From Deltaproteobacteria bacterium (GTDB lineage: Bacteria > Desulfobacterota > DSM-4660 > Desulfatiglandales > Desulfatiglandaceae): DNA of 6,433 nucleotides. The notes below the pieces were generated by a model, which saw nothing but the letters and a program-made list of their open reading frames with translations, was not told the origin of the DNA and did no database searches. Positions 1 to 5,840 of this stretch are shown here, one piece after another; the stretch's first letter is position 1, and each line of letters opens with the position of its first letter. The position numbers and the translations under genes are program-made. The stretch is from positions 1 through 6,433 of the forward strand of contig QMLZ01000168.1 of assembly GCA_003646995.1 (NCBI GenBank), written 5' to 3'.

Positions 1-118
1 AGGCGCTACGCTCACTACGCCATCGTGGCTACGCTCACTGCGGGTTTTGGCCCCTTCACCATCCTGGCTACGGGTCCAAAACACGCCGCTTCGGGAACAT
101 CCCGTTCCCCTGCGTTGA
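1..118. repeat. Hairpin-rich repeat-like element overlapping the end of the adaptor gene
   Basis: Composition and structure change sharply here. The 12-mer gctacgctcact occurs exactly at 5-16 and 28-39. The 13-mer catcStggctacg occurs at 21-33 and 60-72. One imperfect stem pairs 44-54 with 72-82 (TTTTGG against CCAAAA, one internal mismatch). A second pairs GGGAAC at 93-98 with GTTCCC at 104-109 around a 5-base loop. This resembles REP/MITE-like intergenic repeats of bacteria, but no second full copy is visible in the window, so the family assignment is inference. The right boundary near 118 is estimated from where adaptor-like protein sequence stops. The left boundary is outside the window. 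Confidence 0.6.
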
Positions 119-1269
119 AGTTGAGAGCGATTTTGGACAAGGTTGTCAAGAATTACAGGTACCCCGGTGAGCAAGCGCAGCAAAATGTCGGGTTTTGCAA
201 CGATAATGGTCTTACCATTCAACGCCCCTTCCACAATGACACCCTCCTTACCACTGGCAAGAACTTTTACCTTGAGGGGCTTGGCCCTTCCATTTTCGAA
301 AGTGAAAACCAATTTCTTGCCCTCTCGGATCAATATCGCATCAGGGGGCAGGAGTACTGCATTACCCGAGAACAGGACAAGGTCCCCATCCACGATTTCG
401 CCTGCAACCAGGTTAAGGCCTTGGGGAATATCTGCGGCGTACTGCCGGAGCCCATTGTTGTCTGCCAGCGCCAGTGGGGTGAGTTGTAGCTCGTGGCCGT
501 CTAACAGCAGGCCTTTGGGCGATATATCTGAAGGCAAGTGCAAGACCAAATAATAGCCCTCATCAGAGCTTATGGAAAAAAGGGGCCGCCCAGGTGTAGC
601 CAACTCCCCTTGGGACACGAAGCTGCGGGATACTGTCCCTGAAATGGGCGACTTAATGGTGGTGTAAGAAAGGGTTGCATCCAGTTCCTTTATTTTTTGC
701 CTGATCACATTCTTTTGGTTTTCAAGGGACTTTAGGCCATTGGTGACTGCATCCAGTTCCGCACGAAGGCTGGCAATGGCCGATGCCTCATTTTGCAACT
801 GCTCAATGGAGGCCCCCTTTACCTTGTACAACTCCTTTGTTCGCCTGTGGGTATCAAGGGCATTGCTCAGCTTTATCTTGAGTGAGGCAAGCTGGGACTT
901 TTTCGAGGCTATTTCGTAATCCAGATTGGATAAGCTCAGCTCGAGGGATACCTTCTTGGCCCTCAAATCCCTGTCATCTATTTTGGCAAGAAGGGTTCCA
1001 GCCTCTACCTTGGTGCCTTCTTTTACATTTACCAGTGTAATTGTTCCTGAAATCTTCGTAGAAACGGTCGCATTTTGCCTTGATCTTACTTCGGCAAGCA
1101 CAGGAAGGGTGACAGTTACCTCTTTTAATTCCGCCTTCATGGAATCAACCCTGACGGCGAGGGCCCTTGGTGGCCTCGCCTTGCTCAGTGCCTCCCTGCG
1201 CTTCTTTAGCAACCTCACTCCCCCTACAACCAGGAGAGCTACAATAATGAGTGCGATAATTTTTTTCAT
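1..1269 (-). CDS. Periplasmic adaptor subunit (membrane fusion protein, HlyD/RND-MFP type) of an efflux pump; 3' end beyond window
   Basis: This adaptor bridges an inner-membrane pump and the TolC-like factor encoded just upstream. The frame is open for 423 codons from ATG at 1269 to base 1 with no stop. Residues 4-20 form a hydrophobic anchor with no lipobox Cys, so it is probably membrane-anchored rather than a lipoprotein. Residues about 64-103 are the first lipoyl half (VSTKISGTI, VKEGTKVEAGTLLAKIDD). Residues 104-200 are a Leu/Lys/Glu-rich alpha-hairpin or coiled coil. Residues 204-223 are the second lipoyl half (TIKSPISGTV). Beta-barrel and membrane-proximal parts run to about 383. The start overlaps the stop of the outer-membrane factor gene (ATGA), implying coupled translation. 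The family is usually about 350-400 residues, so the protein should end near 383. The last 40 codons instead read through a hairpin-rich repeat and give an Arg/Ser/Gly-rich tail. RND versus ABC partner cannot be decided here. Confidence 0.93.
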   Translation of the reverse strand, partial: MKKIIALIIVALLVVGGVRLLKKRREALSKARPPRALAVRVDSMKAELKEVTVTLPVLAEVRSRQNATVSTKISGTITLVNVKEGTKVEAGTLLAKIDDRDLRAKKVSLELSLSNLDYEIASKKSQLASLKIKLSNALDTHRRTKELYKVKGASIEQLQNEASAIASLRAELDAVTNGLKSLENQKNVIRQKIKELDATLSYTTIKSPISGTVSRSFVSQGELATPGRPLFSISSDEGYYLVLHLPSDISPKGLLLDGHELQLTPLALADNNGLRQYAADIPQGLNLVAGEIVDGDLVLFSGNAVLLPPDAILIREGKKLVFTFENGRAKPLKVKVLASGKEGVIVEGALNGKTIIVAKPDILLRLLTGVPVILDNLVQNRSQLQRRGTGCSRSGVFWTRSQDGEGAKTRSERSHDGVVSVAP

Positions 1270-2564
1270 TGGACCACTCCTATTAAGTTCTGGCCGAACA
1301 AAACGGCCTGTTGTGCAACCAGACGCCACTGCTGATCTTTCCAGAAAGACAACCTTGTCTCCGCTTCCAGGACATCGACCTCGTATTGGAGATAATCCTC
1401 GATTGTCATTCGCCTGTTTTGATAGGCAACTTTTGAAATCTCCAATATCTGTCTTGAGATATCAATGTTCTTCTTTGCCTTCTCTATGGCGTCTCTTATA
1501 ATCGGCGCCTGCCTTCTTATCTCACCAGCCTTTGCATCTAGTTCTTGCCTGACCTTCTTGTATTGCGCCTTGGCCTTCTTCAGCTTGATACGTGCTATCT
1601 GCTCGTCTTCGTGGGATGTCCTGTCAAACAGGGGAAAAGTCAGGTTTATCGCCACCTTTGCGTAGGATCTGTCTATCCTATCACCGGTGTTGTAGGCCTC
1701 CCCAATGTTACCCGTGTAAAACCCCTGCAGATATAATTTGGGGAACAAGTAGTCTTTCTTGGCCTTGAGCTCATGGCCTGCGGCCTCTATATCCCTTTTA
1801 AGCAGGGCGAGTTCCATGTAAGCCCCTTTAGTGGGAAGCTCTCTTACCAATTCCATGGGAACAGGGCCCTGGAGGTCGCTCATTCCGGTAATTTCCATAA
1901 GTTTCCGCAACGCAGTGTTTTTCCTCGTAGACACATCGTTTAGCTGAAGGTCCAATGTCTGCATCAGCTTTTGAATCTTGAAAAGCTCGGATTCAGCAAG
2001 CCTTCCGTTTCGTACCCCCATTTCCACAATCTTTTCTGTCTCCCTTAAGGAACTAATTCTTTGCTTTATAAGCCTCTGAAGGTCAGACAGATAAATGAGA
2101 GTGCTGTTCAATGACAGCACTGCTGATTGATTGGCAATAATGGTGAACTCTCTCTTTATTTGGCTTTTCTCTGCAACGGCCTTGAGCGACTTAGCGGTAT
2201 CAAATACCTCCTTTATGAATATGGGAACGCTCGCCTGAACCCCGTATCGATAGATATTCTCCGAGAATGGTATTGACTCCCCAGCAGCTATGTTTACCTC
2301 CGTGGGCGGCAAGGGACGGAGGTTAGTGGGAGAATTGTAATGCTCATAGGACCCAATGGCATAAACCTTTGGGAATAAAGAAGAATAGGCCTTTTTTACC
2401 GCTGCCTTACCTTGCTCAATGGCAAGGGTGTCAATCAGGGCCTGGGGTTGTTTTTCCACAGATTTGAGCAGAGTTGTTATATCAACGGCCGCCGCACTCG
2501 CGACGAACTGAAAAGATAGCAAAAGCCCGATATACAACAGGCCGAACTTTTTGAATAACATCAT
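1266..2564 (-). CDS. TolC-family outer-membrane efflux protein
   Basis: The 432-residue product is the trimeric outer-membrane channel of a tripartite efflux system, accepting substrate from the adaptor encoded next. An N-terminal signal peptide is visible (Lys at 5-6, hydrophobic 8-22, probable cleavage in VASAAAVD near 24-26). The rest is long amphipathic helices rich in Lys, Gln, Leu and Glu interspersed with beta segments such as YGVQASVPIF and YAKVAINLTFPLFD. This is the two-fold OEP repeat pattern of PF02321, at normal family length. The C-terminal part (QILEISKVAYQNRRMTIEDY and the following ALxxAE-like helix) is typical. Two adjacent ATGs (2564 and 2561) follow the Shine-Dalgarno AAAGGAGAG, which lies inside the 3' end of the TetR gene; either could be used, and the second is better spaced. 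The gene overlaps both neighbours by ATGA, so it sits in the middle of a coupled operon. Confidence 0.92.
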   Translation of the reverse strand: MMLFKKFGLLYIGLLLSFQFVASAAAVDITTLLKSVEKQPQALIDTLAIEQGKAAVKKAYSSLFPKVYAIGSYEHYNSPTNLRPLPPTEVNIAAGESIPFSENIYRYGVQASVPIFIKEVFDTAKSLKAVAEKSQIKREFTIIANQSAVLSLNSTLIYLSDLQRLIKQRISSLRETEKIVEMGVRNGRLAESELFKIQKLMQTLDLQLNDVSTRKNTALRKLMEITGMSDLQGPVPMELVRELPTKGAYMELALLKRDIEAAGHELKAKKDYLFPKLYLQGFYTGNIGEAYNTGDRIDRSYAKVAINLTFPLFDRTSHEDEQIARIKLKKAKAQYKKVRQELDAKAGEIRRQAPIIRDAIEKAKKNIDISRQILEISKVAYQNRRMTIEDYLQYEVDVLEAETRLSFWKDQQWRLVAQQAVLFGQNLIGVVQ

Positions 2565-3178
2565 CTCTCTCCTTTCTTTGACAAAAGGCTGTTAACCAAA
2601 TATGGAATCAAGGTGTCGGCAAAGCGCCTTTCTAGCCTTTCATCCGGCAAAAGCCTGTGCCGAATACCGAGGGCGGCAGGCGCCCCCAGCAAAACAAGGG
2701 CAAGACAATCGTCCTCAGGGCCACCTTCGGTCAGCCCCTTTGTTCTTCCCTCTCTGATAAGCCCTTCAAGAATCGAAAGATAGCGGTGTAATATGTTGCG
2801 CATGCGGCTCAACAAAGCGGGATCGCCACTGGCAGTGGCCTCTGCAAGAAGCAGAATGGGCAGGCTATTCTGCTCGTAAATCAGCCTTACGTGGTGAGAG
2901 AGAATCCTCTGTAGCCGCTGTTCAACCGAGGCAGTAGAATCTGATGCGATCTCTTGGATGGGCACAATAAGCATGTCCTCGAGTCGATCCATAAGCCCCC
3001 CTATTAGGGCCTTTTTGGTGGGGAAATGGCGATATAGTGCAGCCTCCGTGAACCCTACCTTCTCAGCTATTTTCTTGGTAGTAAGACCCGCGAGCCCGTT
3101 TTCCCTTACAATTTCGAGAGTCTTGTCTAGTATTTCCCTTTGTCGGGATGATTGCCTAGATAATTGCCTTTCTTGCAT
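2561..3178 (-). CDS. TetR/AcrR-family transcriptional repressor of the efflux operon
   Basis: The 205-residue product has the family layout of an N-terminal DNA-binding domain and a C-terminal ligand and dimer domain. Residues 14-28 (REILDKTLEIVRENG) are helix 1. Residues 32-52 are the helix-turn-helix (LTTKKIAEKVGFTEAALYRHF), followed by the usual KKAL and a helical ligand-binding part rich in Leu and Ala. Length is normal for the family. ATG at 3178 is preceded by AGGGTGA at a usable distance. It is the first gene of an operon with the outer-membrane factor and the adaptor, overlapping the former by ATGA. A near-palindromic operator lies at the expected transcription start, so autorepression relieved by a hydrophobic ligand is the natural model. 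The ligand itself cannot be read from sequence. Confidence 0.93.
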   Translation of the reverse strand: MQERQLSRQSSRQREILDKTLEIVRENGLAGLTTKKIAEKVGFTEAALYRHFPTKKALIGGLMDRLEDMLIVPIQEIASDSTASVEQRLQRILSHHVRLIYEQNSLPILLLAEATASGDPALLSRMRNILHRYLSILEGLIREGRTKGLTEGGPEDDCLALVLLGAPAALGIRHRLLPDERLERRFADTLIPYLVNSLLSKKGER

Positions 3179-3210
3179 TGATACTTCACCCTAGTATTTA
3201 TTAAGTTGTT

Positions 3211-3232
3211 TAAGTAAGTAAATACTCACTTA
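3211..3232. promoter_or_regulatory. Probable TetR operator (22-bp near-palindrome)
   Basis: The half-site TAAGTAAGTAA (3211-3221) and the reverse complement of the other half (TAAGTGAGTAT) match at 9 of 11 positions. Because the half-sites contain a 4-base rhythm (AAGT AAGT), a second register with arms of about 10 bases and an 8-base spacer is also possible. The site begins a few bases downstream of the -10 element of the operon promoter and 33 bases upstream of the tetR start codon. A bound repressor would block initiation there. Assignment to this TetR is by position and symmetry only. Confidence 0.75.
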
Positions 3233-3242
3233 CTCAAGGCGA

Positions 3243-3270
3243 ATTTTAATGTTTCTGCCTCTTTTGTCAA
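3243..3270 (-). promoter_or_regulatory. Sigma70-like promoter of the TetR/efflux operon
   Basis: Reading the minus strand, TTGACA (3270-3265, perfect -35) is followed by a 16-base spacer and TAAAAT (3248-3243, 5 of 6 to the -10 consensus). Predicted transcription start is near 3236, directly against the palindromic operator, leaving a leader of about 57 nt before the tetR ATG. Confidence 0.7.
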
Positions 3271-3276
3271 GAAGGA

Positions 3277-3296
3277 ATTTCACTTTTTCGTGAAAT
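3277..3296. repeat. Perfect 7-bp inverted repeat upstream of the efflux promoter
   Basis: ATTTCAC (3277-3283) and GTGAAAT (3290-3296) are exact reverse complements around a 6-base T-rich loop. The centre lies about 50 bases upstream of the predicted transcription start of the tetR operon. No U-tract follows on either strand, so it is a weak candidate for a terminator and a better one for a second regulator site. Function is unknown. Confidence 0.4.
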
Positions 3297-3422
3297 ATCA
3301 AGCGAACAATCCAAGAGTGGATGAACTTCCTAGCCGCAAGCGGCGCGGACTCAGTCGGAAACTATCTTAACCATCCCAAGGGCTGAGAAAAATTGTTATG
3401 TAAGTGGACACTGACTTCGAAA

Positions 3423-3956
3423 TTAATCCCCTGCCTGAATCTGATATCCCCTCTTTGTGAGGAAATTGCCCAGAACCATGGAGCTTATGATCACCAAGGG
3501 GATGGACACTGATAAACGAATAATCGAAAACTTTAATCCCAGAAAAGAGGCCTCAAAGATGGTCATTGGGACCCTGCAGATGGCTGATGCGCCTATGTAT
3601 GTGAAAATCACGCCCAGATCCGCCCCCTTTCGATAGAGGCTGTATGCCACGGGAAAGGCCACATATAGACCTCCCACTGTGGTGCCCGCCAGCAAAATCC
3701 CGCCTATGTGCCCCCGCAGCCCTGCCTGGCTCCCAAAGTGACGTTCAACCGTTTCCCTTTTCACCCACACCTCGAATAGTCCTATCAAAATAAAGGCAGG
3801 GGGTAGGATCTTCAACATCTCCAGGGTAAAATATCCAAGGGATTTACCCATATCCATGCCGGGCCCATAACCTTTCCAAAAGGAAAAAGCGAGAAAAAGT
3901 GCATATGCTACTAACCCCGCAATTTTTCCGTATCTTTTAATTACTTGAATATCCAT
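3423..3956 (-). CDS. Second half of a split ArsP/PF03773-type permease
   Basis: The 177-residue protein has about four or five membrane segments (approximately 12-28, 44-62, 84-106, 114-134, 144-166). It carries the family core: G-rich AGTTVGGLYVAFPVAYSLYRKG at 90-111, then IFTYIGASAICRVPMTIFE at 117-135. These are hallmarks of the predicted permease family PF03773 (formerly DUF318), which includes ArsP, an efflux permease for trivalent organoarsenicals. Full-length members are roughly twice this size, so this is one half. It overlaps the end of the preceding gene by 16 bases. Its Shine-Dalgarno (GGAG, about 10 bases before ATG 3956) lies inside that gene, so the two products are probably made together and may form a heterodimer. 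The single Cys127 sits in the core motif. Substrate is not proven. Confidence 0.8.
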   Translation of the reverse strand: MDIQVIKRYGKIAGLVAYALFLAFSFWKGYGPGMDMGKSLGYFTLEMLKILPPAFILIGLFEVWVKRETVERHFGSQAGLRGHIGGILLAGTTVGGLYVAFPVAYSLYRKGADLGVIFTYIGASAICRVPMTIFEASFLGLKFSIIRLSVSIPLVIISSMVLGNFLTKRGYQIQAGD

Positions 3957-4438
3957 GGAAATAGCTCTCCAAAAAAGATGCCAGTCATCACAGCCACGAT
4001 CAGTGCGATAAAAAAACTCAACACATTCCTTGCAATCGTAACCCTTGTACCGAAGTATTTCTTTTCTATTGGGAATGTTACAAAACCCACCATCATCAGC
4101 GTTGTGGTGAAGGCAGAGATTACCGTATAGCTAACCCCTTTCTTGAGAAGAATTCCGCATAAAGGATAGGCTATAAAACCAGGCATAAGAGTAATTGAGC
4201 CGAAAAACGAGGCTATTAATGTCCCCGTAAGCATATTGCTCCTGCCCAGGAACTGCACAATTAGCCTGTTGGGGATCAGTGTGAGGATTATGGAGACCAG
4301 CACCAGCATTCCCACAAATGCTGGCAATATGTGGCCAAATCGTTTAATTGTTATTCTTAGGGCCTTATAGGTCTTGCTTCTGTCAGCAACAAAAGAACAC
4401 AAGAGCGCTATTAGAACCACTGCATAAAGATATATCAC
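3941..4438 (-). CDS. First half of a split ArsP/PF03773-type permease
   Basis: The 165-residue, strongly hydrophobic protein has membrane segments at about 2-17, 37-56, 71-96, 105-122 and 136-157. The core GSITLMPGFIAYPLCGILLKKG at 80-101 aligns by eye with the core of the next gene product (G, then A-[YF]-P, then L-x-[KR]-K-G). The two proteins are therefore homologous halves, as expected if the full-length permease arose by internal duplication. Cys94 lies inside the core. The start is GTG at 4438, since AAGGA sits 8 bases upstream and no in-frame ATG fits better. It lies 32 bases after the ArsR-type gene in the same operon, so its export function is probably controlled by that metal(loid) sensor. 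Arsenic export is an inference from family and context. Confidence 0.8.
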   Translation of the reverse strand: MIYLYAVVLIALLCSFVADRSKTYKALRITIKRFGHILPAFVGMLVLVSIILTLIPNRLIVQFLGRSNMLTGTLIASFFGSITLMPGFIAYPLCGILLKKGVSYTVISAFTTTLMMVGFVTFPIEKKYFGTRVTIARNVLSFFIALIVAVMTGIFFGELFPWIFK

Positions 4439-4470
4439 CCTGGGCTTCCTTCACCTGTCACTTTTGGAAG

Positions 4471-4959
4471 TTATACGTCCTTTCTCTTCTCGCCTCCTTT
4501 ACTAACAACACATGGATGGCCCTTTTTGTCTCCATGACACTCCTTGATCTGCTCTGGAGAACACTCAGAGGTCTTACCTTTCAGTTTTTCAGGTCTTTGA
4601 CAGCAGTCCATACACATTTTATCCAACCTCCTTTTGTCAAATATTTCACGTGCCATAGGTAATCCTTTCAGGCATATGAGCTCCACATCTTTGCGAGGTC
4701 TCATCATTTCTACAAGCATCCTAGAGATTTCCTCCAGCGCGCCCTTATCTACCATATAGTGCATCCAGTGACCGCGCCTTTCACCATTTATCAGCCCCGC
4801 ATTACTGAGAATTTGTAAGTGTTGAGAGGCAGCCGCCCTTGATATTCCCAGACGATGGGCCAATGCCCCCACGCATAGGTCCCCCCCAAGGAGCAACTCA
4901 ATGATCTTGAGGCGATTGTCGTCTGCCAGGGCCTTAAGAAGGATTACCAACCTGTTCAT
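4471..4959 (-). CDS. ArsR/SmtB-family metal(loid)-responsive repressor with Cys-rich C-terminal tail
   Basis: The 162-residue product is longer than most ArsR/SmtB proteins (about 100-120). Residues 1-75 are the winged-helix domain: ALADDNRLKIIELLL at 10-24, recognition region LAHRLGISRAAASQHLQILS at 33-52, wing GERRGHWMHYMV at 59-70. Cys29 (GDLCV) sits where ArsR proteins carry their ELCVCDL metal-binding helix, but the second Cys of that motif is missing (Gly31). The extra tail holds seven of the eight cysteines: 96, 116, 119, 120 (CMDCC), 133, 141 and 150, with His142 and His148 (ECHGDKKGHPC). This tail is likely a separate or supplementary ligand site. It is first in an operon with the two permease halves, behind its own promoter and palindrome. 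Shine-Dalgarno is weak (GAGAAA), consistent with low repressor expression. Confidence 0.9.
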   Translation of the reverse strand: MNRLVILLKALADDNRLKIIELLLGGDLCVGALAHRLGISRAAASQHLQILSNAGLINGERRGHWMHYMVDKGALEEISRMLVEMMRPRKDVELICLKGLPMAREIFDKRRLDKMCMDCCQRPEKLKGKTSECSPEQIKECHGDKKGHPCVVSKGGEKRKDV

Positions 4960-4985
4960 AAAGTTGTTTCTCGAATAGATTGTTC

Positions 4986-5013
4986 ATTAAGCATATACTT
5001 AATTTATTGTCAA
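4986..5013 (-). promoter_or_regulatory. Promoter and probable ArsR operator of the permease operon
   Basis: On the minus strand, TTGACA at 5013-5008 is followed by 16 bases and CTTAAT at 4991-4986 (4 of 6 to -10). The segment 4986-5003 is an 18-bp near-perfect palindrome: perfect 6-base arms ATTAAG/CTTAAT and 16 of 18 positions symmetric. It covers the -10 element and part of the spacer, a classic position for ArsR/SmtB repression. A second TTGACA at 5024-5019 lies 11 bases upstream, but it has no good -10 at the right distance. Confidence 0.65.
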
Positions 5014-5102
5014 CTCCCTGTCAATATCATTTTATCACATTCTCTTTGTATGGAGATAAATCAGGCTATCGCCTTTACCGGCTCAGAGAAAACCCGATTT
5101 CA

Positions 5103-5129
5103 TTGACATGTTGGCTTGAGTGATTAAAT
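5103..5129 (+). promoter_or_regulatory. Possible promoter of the universal stress protein gene
   Basis: TTGACA at 5103-5108 is followed after 15 bases by TTAAAT at 5124-5129 (4 of 6 to -10). The spacer is short and the -10 weak, so confidence is moderate. A start near 5136 would place transcription after the upstream ATG at 5128, supporting translation from 5197. Confidence 0.4.
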
Positions 5130-5164
5130 GTATCTCCAGAAGGCAATTCAAAAGGGATATCATT

Positions 5165-5184
5165 TATCAGACAGTATCAGACAG
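5165..5184. repeat. Perfect tandem duplication of a 10-mer in the usp leader
   Basis: TATCAGACAG occurs twice, back to back and without mismatch, ending at the first base of the Shine-Dalgarno of the usp gene. The 10-base unit is close to one helical turn. It could be a binding site for a dimer or post-transcriptional regulator, or a simple slippage product. Function is not known. Confidence 0.5.
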
Positions 5185-5188
5185 GGAG
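5184..5188 (+). promoter_or_regulatory. Ribosome binding site fixing the usp start at 5197
   Basis: GGGAG lies 8 bases before ATG 5197. The in-frame ATG at 5128 has no comparable Shine-Dalgarno and would add 23 residues unlike the family's N-terminus, so 5197 is preferred. Confidence 0.75.
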
Positions 5189-5196
5189 ATATTCAT

Positions 5197-5685
5197 ATGG
5201 TGGGTGACGGGTCAACAATCCTGGTGGGGATCGATTTTTCATATTGCTCTGGACTGGCCTTGAAAAAAGCATGCGAGTTCTTGGACGGAAAAGGCGGGCA
5301 AATAATTGCACTCCACGTGGTTGACGAAAGTTTCATCAAAAAATGTACTGAACACCGATTTGGGAATGAAGCAGACATCAAGAAAGAGCTTTTCTTGGAG
5401 GCCAAGAGCAAACTGAAAAATTTTGTAAGGAGAGCTACAAAGGGGATCCAGTGCTCAAGTATTCAGCTATCCGTTACCCAGGGTATTCCCTATATAGAGA
5501 TAAACAAAAAGGCTGTGGAATTTGACGCAGATATGATAATCATCGGCAGTTGCGCAAAAGACAGCGACATGGATAACATTTTCTTTGGAAGCACGGCTGA
5601 AAGGGTCTTGAGGTTTATAACCAGGCCTGTATTATGTGTCCCACCGGAGTTTGACCTGAAAATTTCGCGCAAGCATATAAACTGA
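5197..5685 (+). CDS. Universal stress protein (UspA family)
   Basis: From ATG 5197 the product is 162 residues, the usual size of a single Usp domain. It opens with the family strand STILVGIDFS at 6-15 (Asp13 corresponds to the nucleotide-contacting Asp). It continues with the alternating alpha/beta pattern (IIALHVVD at 36-43, DADMIIIGSCA at 110-120) and ends with GSTAERVLRFITRPVLCVP at 131-149. The ATP-binding signature in the family is G-x2-G-x9-G-[ST]. Here it reads G117-S-C-A120, then ten residues, then G131-S132. The second Gly is therefore Ala and the spacing is one longer, so nucleotide binding may be weakened or altered. It is divergent from the arsR-type operon. Its role is general stress physiology in the cytoplasm; a link to the metalloid genes is only by location. 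It stops with TGA, showing that TGA is a stop codon in this genome. Confidence 0.9.
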   Translation: MVGDGSTILVGIDFSYCSGLALKKACEFLDGKGGQIIALHVVDESFIKKCTEHRFGNEADIKKELFLEAKSKLKNFVRRATKGIQCSSIQLSVTQGIPYIEINKKAVEFDADMIIIGSCAKDSDMDNIFFGSTAERVLRFITRPVLCVPPEFDLKISRKHIN

Positions 5686-5719
5686 TTTCTTTAAGCGCTT
5701 TTACCTACCCATAAACTCC

Positions 5720-5748
5720 TTGACAGATTTCTGGGTCAGTATGATAAA
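5720..5748 (+). promoter_or_regulatory. Promoter upstream of the BMP-family gene
   Basis: TTGACA at 5720-5725 is followed by a 17-base spacer and GATAAA at 5743-5748 (4 of 6). An overlapping TATGAT at 5740-5745 matches 5 of 6, but with a 14-base spacer. Transcription would begin near 5755, leaving a leader of about 85 nt. That leader contains a short hairpin (CCCA 5765-5768 with TGGG 5775-5778) of unknown role. Confidence 0.5.
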
Positions 5749-5827
5749 CACAGGAAGTCTTGGGCCCACCAAAATGGGACGCATGTTTCTCCGCAATTTC
5801 AAATAGAGTTCCCAACACAAATTTAAG

Positions 5828-5834
5828 AAGGAGG
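5828..5834 (+). promoter_or_regulatory. Strong Shine-Dalgarno fixing a TTG start at 5841
   Basis: AAGGAGG is complementary to the end of 16S rRNA and lies 6 bases before TTG 5841. From this codon the protein opens with a classic signal peptide, so TTG at 5841 is the start rather than the earlier in-frame TTG at 5760. Confidence 0.85.
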
Positions 5835-5840
5835 ATAAAA

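Noticed and set aside
25..489. Plus-strand open frame of 154 codons (and a second overlapping one at 143-553)
   Set aside because: It lies antisense to the clearly recognisable adaptor protein, has no family-like sequence, and starts inside the repeat.
926..1501. Plus-strand open frame of 191 codons
   Set aside because: It is antisense to the adaptor and the outer-membrane factor, spans their junction, and its composition is typical of a shadow frame.
3333..3344. GC-rich hairpin GCCGC-AA-GCGGC as terminator of the permease operon
   Set aside because: The stem is only 5 bp and no T-tract follows on the minus strand.
4348..4662. Plus-strand open frame of 104 codons across the arsR-permease junction
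   Set aside because: It is antisense to two well-supported genes and has no ribosome site or recognisable motif.
5063..5098. Possible riboswitch-like stems (AGGC/GCCT at 5063-5074) upstream of usp
   Set aside because: The stem is 4 bp, no known riboswitch core is recognisable, and it lies upstream of the likely transcription start.
5111..5130. Sigma54-like GG...GC element before usp
   Set aside because: TGGC is present, but no GC occurs at the required 10-base spacing.
5128..5196. Upstream ATG extending the universal stress protein by 23 residues
   Set aside because: There is no Shine-Dalgarno, it overlaps the predicted -10 element, and the extension precedes the normal family N-terminus.
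5693..5700. AAGCGCTT palindrome after usp as a terminator
   Set aside because: A continuous 8-base palindrome cannot form a useful hairpin, and only a few T residues follow.
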